Positions 25,665 to 33,532 of a stretch of 64,000 nt of DNA are shown here, one piece after another. The notes beneath the pieces are model-generated. The model made no database searches, had not been told where the DNA came from, and was given only the letters and a program-made list of their open reading frames with translations. The translations under genes were made by a program, and so were the position numbers. How positions within the stretch are numbered: position 1 is the stretch's first letter; each line of letters begins with the position of its first letter. Source of the stretch: Albibacillus kandeliae (GTDB taxonomy: Bacteria; Pseudomonadota; Alphaproteobacteria; Rhodobacterales; Rhodobacteraceae); NCBI RefSeq assembly GCF_003116585.1, contig NZ_QEHM01000003.1, forward strand, positions 544,916-608,915, in the 5' to 3' direction.

Positions 25665-26508
25665 CGGTGGTCCCTCCGGTCATCGCGGCGATGACGGTAC
25701 GGCGGCAGAGATCGGCGACGGCCCGCATCCGGTAGGCGGCCGAGCCGCGCACATCCGCGATGGGCGCCAGCGGGGCAAGGTGGGTCTCCGGCACGACTGG
25801 CAGGGCCGCGACCTCGGCAGCGGTCAGCCCGACGAGCGCCGCCTCGAGCCCTGGCAACCGTTGCGCCACCGGCGAACAGGCTCCCACCGCGACGCGCGCC
25901 GTGGCGATGCGCGGCCCGTCCAGTTCGAGGACCGCCGCGGTCATGGCGATGGAAATGACGAGGTATCGGCGGCTTCCGAGCTTCAGGAAGTGGCTGACCG
26001 CATCGTCCGGGAGCGACGGGACATGCACCGCGAGCACCAGTTCACCGGGCGACAGAGCCACGCGCCGCACCCCGGTCACGAAGTCCGAGAGCGCCACGCG
26101 CCGGGTTGCCCCGGGCGATCCGATCTCGACCTCGGCGTTGAGCGCCAGCAGGGGCGGCACCCCGTCGGCGGCAGGAGAGGCGTTGCAGAGATTCCCGGCG
26201 ATGGTGCCCCGGTTCTGGATCTGGACCGAGCCGACCTCGCGCGCCGCGCGTTTCAGCGCATCGAACGCCGGGGGCAGGTCGGCGCGCTGAATCTGGCTCC
26301 ACGTGGTCATCGCCCCGATGCGCCAGCCCCTAGCGGTCTTTTCGATGCCGCGCAGGGAGTCGATCTGCCCGAGGTCGAGAATGCTGCGCGTCTGCGGGCG
26401 GGTGCCGCGAGAGGGAAAGAAATCGGTGCCGCCGGCCAGCACGTCCGCACCGGCCTGGCCCAGCAGGGCGAGCGCCTCTTCGGTGGACTTCGGCGTGAGG
26501 TATGACAC
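25657..26508 (-). CDS. FAD-binding (CoxM-type) subunit of the molybdenum hydroxylase
   Basis: The 283-residue product carries FAD between the iron-sulfur subunit and the final acceptor. AGGTDFFPSRG near residue 24 and QNRGTIAGNLCNASPAADGVPPLLALNAEVEI are FAD-site motifs of the CoxM/XdhB family. The GTG at 26508 is chosen because GGGAGG lies six bases before it; a reading frame open to 26610 runs through the promoter and is rejected. It is the first gene of the operon and overlaps the fused hydroxylase gene by eight bases. Confidence 0.9.
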   Translation of the reverse strand: MSYLTPKSTEEALALLGQAGADVLAGGTDFFPSRGTRPQTRSILDLGQIDSLRGIEKTARGWRIGAMTTWSQIQRADLPPAFDALKRAAREVGSVQIQNRGTIAGNLCNASPAADGVPPLLALNAEVEIGSPGATRRVALSDFVTGVRRVALSPGELVLAVHVPSLPDDAVSHFLKLGSRRYLVISIAMTAAVLELDGPRIATARVAVGACSPVAQRLPGLEAALVGLTAAEVAALPVVPETHLAPLAPIADVRGSAAYRMRAVADLCRRTVIAAMTGGTTDE

Positions 26509-26533
26509 GATCTGCCTCCCTTGCCTCGCTTTC

Positions 26534-26574
26534 GTTAGTATACAAACATAATTAGCGCTCGTTTTCCGAGTCAA
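26534..26574 (-). promoter_or_regulatory. Promoter and operator of the N-heterocycle operon
   Basis: On the minus strand TTGACT (26569-26574) and TATGTT (26545-26550) form a -35/-10 pair with an 18-base spacer, 36 bases before the first gene. A 14-base palindrome (plus strand GTTAGTATACAAAC, 26534-26547; 12 of 14 positions symmetric, core GTATAC) overlaps the -10 and start region. This is where a repressor would block transcription. The adjacent MarR gene is the obvious candidate. Confidence 0.6.
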
Positions 26575-26643
26575 CGACTTTCCCGCGCAGCGCCCGCCCC
26601 ATCGCCGCAATCGCGGCGAAAACCGGCAGACGGCGGCCGGGCC

Positions 26644-27123
26644 TCAGGTCAGCTTGCGGATCAGCTGCAGCAGCTTGGCCCGCTCTGCCTTGCTCAGCGG
26701 CGCGAGGGTCGCATCGGTAATCGCATGCCCCGCCGCGTGGAGCGGCGCGCGCAGGCCCAGATGCTCTTCCGCCACCGACAGCAGCGCGCGGCGCTTGTCC
26801 GAAGGGTCTGGCCGCGCGTCAATCAGCCCCTTGGCGCGGAGCCGGTCCACGACCCCCTTGGTGGTCGCAATATCCATCCCGACCTGCCGCCCCAGCTCGT
26901 TCTGGGAGCATTCGCCGATCTCCAGCAGCCGGACCATGGCCGAGAACTGCATCGGCGTGAGATCCTGCAGCATCTGCTTCTGGAAGATCGCCGTGTGCCG
27001 CTGGTTCGCAAGCCGCAACAGGAACCCGATCTGATCGTCAAGAACATAGGGCGGTACGGCGTCGTCTGGGTCTGGCATTCGCAAGTGCATTCCGTAAGCG
27101 GCCGTTCGGCCCGTCATTTGCAA
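26644..27123 (-). CDS. MarR-family regulator, NicR/BpsR-like
   Basis: The 159-residue product is a MarR-type winged-helix repressor. YVLDDQIGFLLRLANQRHTAIF starts the fold near residue 26; LTPMQFSAMVRLLEIGECSQNELGR and DIATTKGVVDRLRAKGLIDARPDPSDKRRALLSV form the DNA-binding domain and wing. From memory, this is close in pattern to NicR of Pseudomonas and BpsR of Bordetella, which respond to 6-hydroxynicotinate. It lies 135 bases upstream of the hydroxylase operon, same strand. An internal ATG at 27078 (residue 16) is an equally good start. Confidence 0.82.
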   Translation of the reverse strand: MQMTGRTAAYGMHLRMPDPDDAVPPYVLDDQIGFLLRLANQRHTAIFQKQMLQDLTPMQFSAMVRLLEIGECSQNELGRQVGMDIATTKGVVDRLRAKGLIDARPDPSDKRRALLSVAEEHLGLRAPLHAAGHAITDATLAPLSKAERAKLLQLIRKLT

Positions 27124-27247
27124 AAGCGTAGTCCGGCGCTGCCGCCCTGTCTATCACGTGGCGCCACTACCACTTGCGGGCAGCCAAGGTGTGTCCTTCC
27201 GGTCCGTCGCCTCCTCTCAACACCGGTATTCGACACAAATCCAGGCA

Positions 27248-27262
27248 TTAGGGCCTGCTTAA
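27248..27262. promoter_or_regulatory. CtrA-like box upstream of motB
   Basis: TTAG-N7-TTAA, followed by C, differs from the CtrA consensus TTAA-N7-TTAAC by one base. It ends 47 bases before the motB start, a distance suited to activation. Confidence 0.55.
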
Positions 27263-27309
27263 CGCCCTCGTGCTATCCCTCTGGCCGGGTGGATCGAAAG
27301 GTGGAGAAC

Positions 27310-28155
27310 ATGGCTGCGCAGCCGAATGCCGCGCCGGTCATCATCAAGCGCAAGAAGAAGGTGACCGGCGACGGCCACCACGGCGGAGCCTGGAAAGTCG
27401 CCTACGCCGACTTCGTGACCGCCATGATGGCATTCTTCATGCTGATGTGGCTGCTGAACGCGACGAGCGAGAAACAGAGAAAGGGCCTGGCCGACTACTT
27501 TGCGCCGACTGTCCCGATTCACCGCATGTCGGACGGGAGCGACAATCCCTTCGGCGGCGACAGCCTGTTTTCAGAGGATTCCCAGAAGAACGACGGCACC
27601 GGCGGCTCGACGGCCTACACCACCGAGAGCCGCCAGTCGCGGGGCGAGACCGGGCTTGAGACCAGCGCCGAACAGGCTGCGGAGGACGAGGATTTCAAGG
27701 CGCTGGAAGAGGCGATGACCGGCCGCAGCGGCGAGAGCATGGTCAGCGAGGAGGCCCTGCGCCACATCGTGACCCGGGTGACCGACGAGGGCCTGATCAT
27801 CGAGCTTTTCGCGCGCCCCGAAGCGGCTCTGTTCGAGGCGGGAAGCAGCGAGCCCACCCAGCTGATGCGCGAGCTCGTGGCGATGATCGCCCGCGTTTCC
27901 TCGCTGGTCGGCAACGGCATCGCGATTGACGGGCACGTGCCCTCGAACCCCGTGGTGCTGGCCCGCAACCCGGTCTGGGACGTGTCCACCGACCGCGCCC
28001 AGCGCATAAGGCTGCTGATGGAGGCCGGGGGCACCGTCGCTGCGAGGCTGAAGCGCGTGACCGGCCACGCCGACCGCGCGCCCGCGACCGACAACACGAT
28101 GGCGCCGCGCAACGAGCGGGTGGAGATCACCCTGCTGCGCACCCAACGGCGATGA
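27310..28155 (+). CDS. motB: Flagellar motor stator protein MotB
   Basis: MotB anchors the stator to peptidoglycan and carries the ion-binding Asp. The 281-residue product has WKVAYADFVTAMMAFFMLMWLL near residues 28-49, with the likely ion-carrying Asp at residue 34, one membrane helix, an acidic linker and a C-terminal OmpA-like domain (GIAIDGHVPS, STDRAQRIRLLMEAGG, NERVEITLLR). The ATG at 27310 is chosen; an open frame extends upstream to 26725 but antisense to the MarR gene. It stands alone, 13 kb from motA. Confidence 0.93.
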   Translation: MAAQPNAAPVIIKRKKKVTGDGHHGGAWKVAYADFVTAMMAFFMLMWLLNATSEKQRKGLADYFAPTVPIHRMSDGSDNPFGGDSLFSEDSQKNDGTGGSTAYTTESRQSRGETGLETSAEQAAEDEDFKALEEAMTGRSGESMVSEEALRHIVTRVTDEGLIIELFARPEAALFEAGSSEPTQLMRELVAMIARVSSLVGNGIAIDGHVPSNPVVLARNPVWDVSTDRAQRIRLLMEAGGTVAARLKRVTGHADRAPATDNTMAPRNERVEITLLRTQRR

Positions 28156-28189
28156 GCGGGCGCGGGAGATCTAGGCAACATTTTATCTG

Positions 28190-28204
28190 TTAGCGCGACG
28201 TTAA
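28190..28204. promoter_or_regulatory. CtrA-like box and hairpin upstream of flgE
   Basis: TTAG-N7-TTAA differs from the CtrA consensus by one base and ends 56 bases before the flgE start. Its second half-site overlaps an inverted repeat, TAAGGC-GAGG-GCCTTA (28202-28217), that could form a small hairpin or a second protein site. Confidence 0.55.
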
Positions 28205-28260
28205 GGCGAGGGCCTTAGCACTGTGGGCAGGTTCAGCCGCAGATTTGGAAAGGCCACTTC

Positions 28261-29562
28261 ATGTCCATGTCCTCCTCCCTCAATGCCGGAATCGCGGGTC
28301 TCACCGCGAACGCGAACAAGCTGGCATCGATCTCGGACAACATCGCCAACTCCTCGACCTTTGGCTACAAGAGGGTTCAGACGGATTTCCACTCGATGGT
28401 GATCTCCGCCTCGGGCGGCAACTACTCCGCGGGCGGCGTGCGCTCGACCTCCTCCCGCCTGATCGACGAACGTGGCCCGCTGGTTTCCACCTCCAACGCC
28501 ACCGACATGGCGGTCCGGGGCCGGGGCATGCTGCCCGTGGCCACCGCCTCCGAGGTCGCCGCCGACAACGGTTCGCTGACCATGCTGCTGACCACCACGG
28601 GGTCGTTCCGCACCGATTCCGAGGGGTATCTCACCACCGATTCCGGCCTCGTCCTGCTGGGCTGGCCGGCCGAGCCCGACGGCACCATCTCGACCTTCCC
28701 GCGCGACACCTCCGAAGGTTTGGAACCGGTTCAGATCAACGTGAACCAGTTCTCGGGCGAACCGACGACCAGCATGTCCCTGGGCGTGAACCTGCCCGCG
28801 ACCGAGACCGAGGCCACCTCCAGCGGCACGACGCAGGAACTCTCGATCGAATACTTCGACAATCTCGGCACATCAGAGAGCCTCGGCATCACCTTCACCC
28901 CCACGGTGCCCGCCAGCGGCGCCTCGAACGAATGGACGATGGTGATCACCGATTCCGCCCTCAGCAACGCGGTGGTCGGCGAATATGTCATGACCTTTGA
29001 CAACAGCCGCGCACTGGGCGGCACCCTTGCCTCGGTCACCACGGTCTCCGGCGGAACCTACGACACCAGCACCGGCACGCTGATCGTGACGGTCGATGGC
29101 GGACCCATCGAGATCGACATCGGCATGATCGGCGAAAGCGACGGGATCACCCAGCTCTCCGATACCTTCGCCCCCGTCTCGATCATCAAGGACGGCACCC
29201 CGGTCGGCAACATGACCAATGTCGAGATCGACGCCAACGGCATGGTCCACGCCTACTTCGATACCGGCATCACCCGGATCATCTACCAGGTTCCCCTTGT
29301 CGACCTGCCAAACCCCAACGGCATGGTCGCCCTCGACCAGCAGACCTACATGCCCTCACCCGAGAGCGGCACATACTTCCTCTGGGATGCCGGTGACGGC
29401 CCGACCGGCGACATCGTCTCCTACGCACGCGAGGAATCCGCCACCGATGTGGCCGCCGAACTCACCAACATGATCGAGACCCAGCGCTCCTACTCCTCGA
29501 ACGCCAAGGTGATCCAGACCGTCGACGAGATGCTGCAGGAAACCACCAACATCAAACGCTGA
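28261..29562 (+). CDS. flgE: Flagellar hook protein FlgE
   Basis: FlgE polymerises into the hook, the flexible joint between rod and filament. The 433-residue product starts with the axial signature SISDNIANSSTFGYKRVQ near residues 23-40. It has a Thr/Ser/Gly-rich central domain and ends with the helix ELTNMIETQRSYSSNAKVIQTVDEMLQETTNIKR. Both ends match FlgE. It heads flgE-flgK-flgL-flgI. The hook-cap gene flgD is not in this window. Confidence 0.94.
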   Translation: MSMSSSLNAGIAGLTANANKLASISDNIANSSTFGYKRVQTDFHSMVISASGGNYSAGGVRSTSSRLIDERGPLVSTSNATDMAVRGRGMLPVATASEVAADNGSLTMLLTTTGSFRTDSEGYLTTDSGLVLLGWPAEPDGTISTFPRDTSEGLEPVQINVNQFSGEPTTSMSLGVNLPATETEATSSGTTQELSIEYFDNLGTSESLGITFTPTVPASGASNEWTMVITDSALSNAVVGEYVMTFDNSRALGGTLASVTTVSGGTYDTSTGTLIVTVDGGPIEIDIGMIGESDGITQLSDTFAPVSIIKDGTPVGNMTNVEIDANGMVHAYFDTGITRIIYQVPLVDLPNPNGMVALDQQTYMPSPESGTYFLWDAGDGPTGDIVSYAREESATDVAAELTNMIETQRSYSSNAKVIQTVDEMLQETTNIKR

Positions 29563-29599
29563 CCCCTGAGGTCAGCTCACAGAAATAGGAGTTGCAGGC

Positions 29600-31051
29600 A
29601 TGACACTTTCACTCGCGCTACACGCAGCTCTCAGCGGGCTGACCGCTGCCAGCCGAGCCTCGGGCGTAGTGTCGGAAAACATCGCCAACGCCCTGACCCC
29701 AGGCTACGCGCGGCGCTCCATCATCCTCGACTCGCAAAGCGATGTCAGCCCGGGCGTCCGGGTTCTGGGGATCGAGCGCCACGTCGACCCGGGTATCTTG
29801 GCCAACCGCCGGGATGCGGATGCGACCCTAGCCAACGCTCAGGTCCTGTCCACGTTCCACAGCCGCCTCGGCAGCGTGATTGGCGACTCCACCGACGAGA
29901 ATTCGCTCGCCGCCCGGCTCGCCGCCTTCGACAACAGCCTGATCGCTGCCGCGAGTCTGCCCAGCAGCGTCCAGCGACTGGACGACGCAGTATTGAAGGC
30001 CAAGGACCTTGCGCAATTGCTCAACGAGGCGACCGATACCATCCAGTCAATGCGCAGCGAGGCCGACCGCCAGATCGACATTCAGGTCGACCGGTTGAAC
30101 GAGGCCTTGATCGAGGTACGCGAACTCAACACCAGGATCACCGCGACCATTTCGGGCGGCGGCGCCACCGCCTCGCTGATGGATCAGCGCCAGGCCCTCG
30201 TCGACGAGATCAACGAGATCGCCCCGATAAACATGGTCGAGCGCGATCATGGGCAAATCGCTCTCTATACCGACGGAGGTGTCATGCTCCTCGACGGGTT
30301 GCCGGCCACCATCACCTTTTCCCGCAGCTACACCATTGTCGCCGAGATGACTCTCGAAGGCGGCGGTCTCTCCGGGCTCGAAATGAACGGACGCTTCCTG
30401 CGCACCGACAGCTCCGGTGGCGCCCTGCGCGGCGGCTCGCTCGCCGCCCTCTTCGAACTGCGTGACGAACTCTCCGTCGAGACCCAAGCCGAGCTCGACA
30501 GCCTTGCACGCGATCTAGTCGAGCGCTTCGAAGACGCCGGGCTGGACTCTACAAGGGCAACCGGCGACCCCGGGCTTTTCACCGATAATGGCGATGCCTT
30601 CGATCCAACGCTCGAGGTTGGACTGGCCGGTCGCATCGCCGTGAACGGCGCGGTCGATACCGAGAATGGAGGCGCCAGCTGGCGCCTGCGCGATGGCCTC
30701 GGCGCGATCTCTGCGGGCCCTTCCGGCGATGCTACATTGCTGCAGTCCTTGCAGGCGGCTCTTTCCACAGCCCGCGCGCCCGGTTCGGGCAACTTCGGAA
30801 CCGGGCTGCTCACGGCAGATCAAGTCACCGCCTCGTTCATGTCCGGCCTCTCTCAGCAGTCCACCGTTGCCGAACAACGCCTCGCCTTTGCCTCCGCCAG
30901 CCAAACCGAAATGCAGGAAATCGAGCTGGCGCAGGGAGTAGATACCGATGCGGAACTGGCCCGGTTGATGCTGATCGAACAGGCCTACGCGGCCAATGCC
31001 CGAATGTTCGAAGTCGTCGATGAACTGATGCAAACCCTGTTGAGGCTGTGA
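29600..31051 (+). CDS. flgK: Flagellar hook-filament junction protein FlgK
   Basis: FlgK (HAP1) joins hook and filament. The 483-residue product begins with LHAALSGLTAASRASGVVSENIANALTPGYARRS, the FlgK form of the axial signature. It has a long helical segment near residues 130-190 (MRSEADRQIDIQVDRLNEALIEVRELNTRI) and DQRQALVDEINEIAPINMV, and ends with LMLIEQAYAANARMFEVVDELMQTLLRL. It starts 37 bases after flgE, and flgL follows three bases later. Confidence 0.94.
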   Translation: MTLSLALHAALSGLTAASRASGVVSENIANALTPGYARRSIILDSQSDVSPGVRVLGIERHVDPGILANRRDADATLANAQVLSTFHSRLGSVIGDSTDENSLAARLAAFDNSLIAAASLPSSVQRLDDAVLKAKDLAQLLNEATDTIQSMRSEADRQIDIQVDRLNEALIEVRELNTRITATISGGGATASLMDQRQALVDEINEIAPINMVERDHGQIALYTDGGVMLLDGLPATITFSRSYTIVAEMTLEGGGLSGLEMNGRFLRTDSSGGALRGGSLAALFELRDELSVETQAELDSLARDLVERFEDAGLDSTRATGDPGLFTDNGDAFDPTLEVGLAGRIAVNGAVDTENGGASWRLRDGLGAISAGPSGDATLLQSLQAALSTARAPGSGNFGTGLLTADQVTASFMSGLSQQSTVAEQRLAFASASQTEMQEIELAQGVDTDAELARLMLIEQAYAANARMFEVVDELMQTLLRL

Positions 31052-31054
31052 ATC

Positions 31055-32062
31055 ATGAATGTCACCTCCATCGGCGACCTTGCACAGAGCCTGATGCTCC
31101 GCAGCCGGAGCACAGCGCTGAAGCAAACTATCTCCCGCCTGACCCTGGAACTCAGCTCGGGCCAGGTCAGCGATGTCACCTCTCGTGTCGGCGGCGACTA
31201 TTCCTACCTGAATGACATCAATCATAGGCTTGCCCAGCTCGACGGCTACGCCGTTGCCAACACAGAAGCGCGGATTTTCACAGACGCAGCACAATCCAGT
31301 CTCGAACGCGTACAGGATGTGACCTCTGCTTTCGCTACCGACCTGATTGCCAGCGTTCCAACCCATCTGCAATCCATTCTGGATCACGGCGCCGCTCGGG
31401 CGCGAACTGACCTCGAAAGCACAATCGCCGCTCTCAACACCACGATTGCCGGCCGCACGATCTTTGGTGGTGTAAGCACCGACATCGCTCCGCTCGCCGA
31501 TGTCGAAACCCTCCTGAATGGGCTAGAGTCGGCTATCAGCGGCCTCAGTGATCCCGACGATATCAGAACAGCCGCCACCGCGTGGTTCGACGACCCGGCC
31601 GGCTTCCGTGCAACCGCCTACGCCGGGGGCAACTCGGCCCTGGCACCCTTGCAGCTTGCACCGGGACAAACCGTCTCGATGTCCATAATGGCCGATAACG
31701 AGACCTTGAAGGATTTGCTGCGCAATCTCGCCCTGAGCGCTCTCGCCAACGACACCACTCTCGGATTTGACCTCGACACTCAGAATGACCTCTTGCGGAA
31801 AAGCGGTGAAGAACTCCTTTCCGGCCAGGAAGCTCTTGCGGCGCTTCGATCCGATCTGGGATTCGTCCAATCCCGAGTGGAGCAGGCCACGGCACGCAAC
31901 CAGGCAGCAAGGTCGGGATTCGAGATCTCACGTGCGACGCTGCTTGAGGCCGACCCCTACGAAACGGCGACCTGGCTCGAAGATGCTCAATTCCAGCTCG
32001 AAAGCCTCTACGCCGTCACCGTTCGAAATGCTCAGCTATCTATGGTGAGATTCCTGGAATGA
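31055..32062 (+). CDS. flgL: Flagellar hook-filament junction protein FlgL
   Basis: FlgL (HAP3) is the second junction protein. The 335-residue product has the flagellin-like N-terminus DLAQSLMLRSRSTALKQTISRLTLELSSGQVSDVTSRVGG. Its C-terminal helix has YETATWLEDAQFQLESLYAVTVRNAQLSMVRFLE. Base and codon use become more AT-rich through this gene than in flgE. It overlaps flgI by four bases. Flagellin shares both ends, but position after flgK and the lack of a flagellin core favour FlgL. Confidence 0.9.
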   Translation: MNVTSIGDLAQSLMLRSRSTALKQTISRLTLELSSGQVSDVTSRVGGDYSYLNDINHRLAQLDGYAVANTEARIFTDAAQSSLERVQDVTSAFATDLIASVPTHLQSILDHGAARARTDLESTIAALNTTIAGRTIFGGVSTDIAPLADVETLLNGLESAISGLSDPDDIRTAATAWFDDPAGFRATAYAGGNSALAPLQLAPGQTVSMSIMADNETLKDLLRNLALSALANDTTLGFDLDTQNDLLRKSGEELLSGQEALAALRSDLGFVQSRVEQATARNQAARSGFEISRATLLEADPYETATWLEDAQFQLESLYAVTVRNAQLSMVRFLE

Positions 32063-33174
32063 CGTCCAAGCGTTTGGCTACCTGTTGCATTTTTCTCGGG
32101 GCGCTGACGCTTGCGGGCCCTGTCATCTGCGGCCCCGTCCGACTCAAAGACCTGGTCGAATTCGACGGGGTGCGAGGCAACGATCTCGTTGGCTATGGAC
32201 TTGTCGTCGGCCTCGATGGCACCGGAGATGGCCTGCGAAATGCACCGTTCACCGAAGAAATAATGACGAATATACTCGAAAGACTGGGCGTCAATGTCAC
32301 AGGTGAACAGTTTCGACCAAAAAACGTAGCCGCTGTTCTTGTCACCGCGACGCTCCCAGCCTTTTCCCGGGTCGGGAGCCAAATCGACGTGAGTGTCTCT
32401 GCGATTGGGGATTCGGATAGCCTGCTCGGCGGAACACTGATCATGACTCCTTTGAATGCTGCCGACGGCCAAATCTACGCAGTCGCTCAAGGGTCGATAC
32501 TAGCGGGTGGGGCGGCTGCGGAAGGCGACGCTGCGCGAGTTGTGCAGGGTGTACCGACATCCGGCACGATTCCGTCGGGCGCCCGCGTTGAACGCGAAAT
32601 CGAATTCGATCTGTCCTCCCTGACTACGGTGCGATTGGCTTTGAGAGATCCGGACTTTACGACGGCAGTACGCATAGAGATCGCGATCAACGAGAGCTTC
32701 AGGAGGCCGGTCGCCATCATGCGGGATTCCGGGACCGTCGAGGTCAGTGTCCCGGCCACTCGTATGACCTCGACGGCCCATGCGATCGGTCGGATCGAGA
32801 ACATCCTCGTGGAACCAGAGCGGAAGGCTCGGGTCGTGGTCGATCAGCGTTCGGGAACCATCGTCATGGGAGACGACGTACGCTTGTCGCGCGTCGCGGT
32901 CTCTCAAGGCAATTTGACACTCCGCATTGAGGAGACGCCCTTGGTCGCGCAACCGAATCCCTTTGCGGATGGAGAGACCATCGTCGTACCCCGAACTCGG
33001 GCAGCTATCGAAGAGAATCCAGGCATTTCGCTCGCGGAAATTCCGGAAGGTACATCGCTTTCTCAGGTTGTTGCCGGCCTGAATGCTCTCGGTGTTTCTC
33101 CACGTGACATGATTGACATTCTGAAGAGCCTGAAGGCCGCGGGAGCTCTTCATGCTGACTTTGTCGTTCGATAA
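32059..33174 (+). CDS. flgI: Flagellar P-ring protein FlgI
   Basis: FlgI forms the P ring in the peptidoglycan layer. The 371-residue product has a signal peptide (about residues 1-24) and then RLKDLVEFDGVRGNDLVGYGLVVGLDGTGD. Further family blocks are KNVAAVLVTATLPAFSRVGSQIDVSVSAIGD and RSGTIVMGDDVRLSRVAVSQGNL, and the end is LNALGVSPRDMIDILKSLKAAGALHADFVVR. It is less GC-rich than its neighbours. FlgA, its chaperone, is encoded at 4.2 kb. Confidence 0.96.
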   Translation: MTSKRLATCCIFLGALTLAGPVICGPVRLKDLVEFDGVRGNDLVGYGLVVGLDGTGDGLRNAPFTEEIMTNILERLGVNVTGEQFRPKNVAAVLVTATLPAFSRVGSQIDVSVSAIGDSDSLLGGTLIMTPLNAADGQIYAVAQGSILAGGAAAEGDAARVVQGVPTSGTIPSGARVEREIEFDLSSLTTVRLALRDPDFTTAVRIEIAINESFRRPVAIMRDSGTVEVSVPATRMTSTAHAIGRIENILVEPERKARVVVDQRSGTIVMGDDVRLSRVAVSQGNLTLRIEETPLVAQPNPFADGETIVVPRTRAAIEENPGISLAEIPEGTSLSQVVAGLNALGVSPRDMIDILKSLKAAGALHADFVVR

Positions 33175-33532
33175 CGGCGGCGAGATCTTATCCTGTTTTT
33201 AGCGACGGGACGGATACCTAGCAATCAATCGTCCTGCGAAAAGACCGCGTGATGGTGGTGGATCCATAGCAAGCCTTCAGAGCTTACGGCCTCTCAGATA
33301 GCACTTCTTGACCGTGTCTACTATGTTGCGGGTCTATCGGCGCTTGCTTGGACACTGTCGAAATCGTGCTCGGCTCGTCCGATCCCGCCAGCTGCTAGAA
33401 GTTCGGGATCCACCCGCTGTCCAATACATCATGTTCGATCACGAGTTAGCGGTTACCAGCGCCCTCTAGAGGCGTCAGAGAGCAATCAGCTCGGCGAATT
33501 CGGCATTAACGGACCTCAAAACCGCCCTCACC
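33175..33532. other. Gene-free AT-richer spacer
   Basis: This 358-base stretch between the convergent flgI and chemoreceptor genes has no reading frame I can support on either strand, only very short frames with many stops. It is AT-richer than its surroundings and looks like decayed sequence. No transposase fragment could be recognised with confidence. Confidence 0.5.

Noticed and set aside
26725-27309. Upstream extension of motB
   Set aside because: It runs antisense through the MarR gene; the ATG at 27310 starts a standard MotB.
33348-33424. Seven-base inverted repeats TTGGACA/TGTCCAA in the flgI spacer, possibly IS ends
   Set aside because: Only seven bases, no target duplication and no transposase frame between them; chance is likely.
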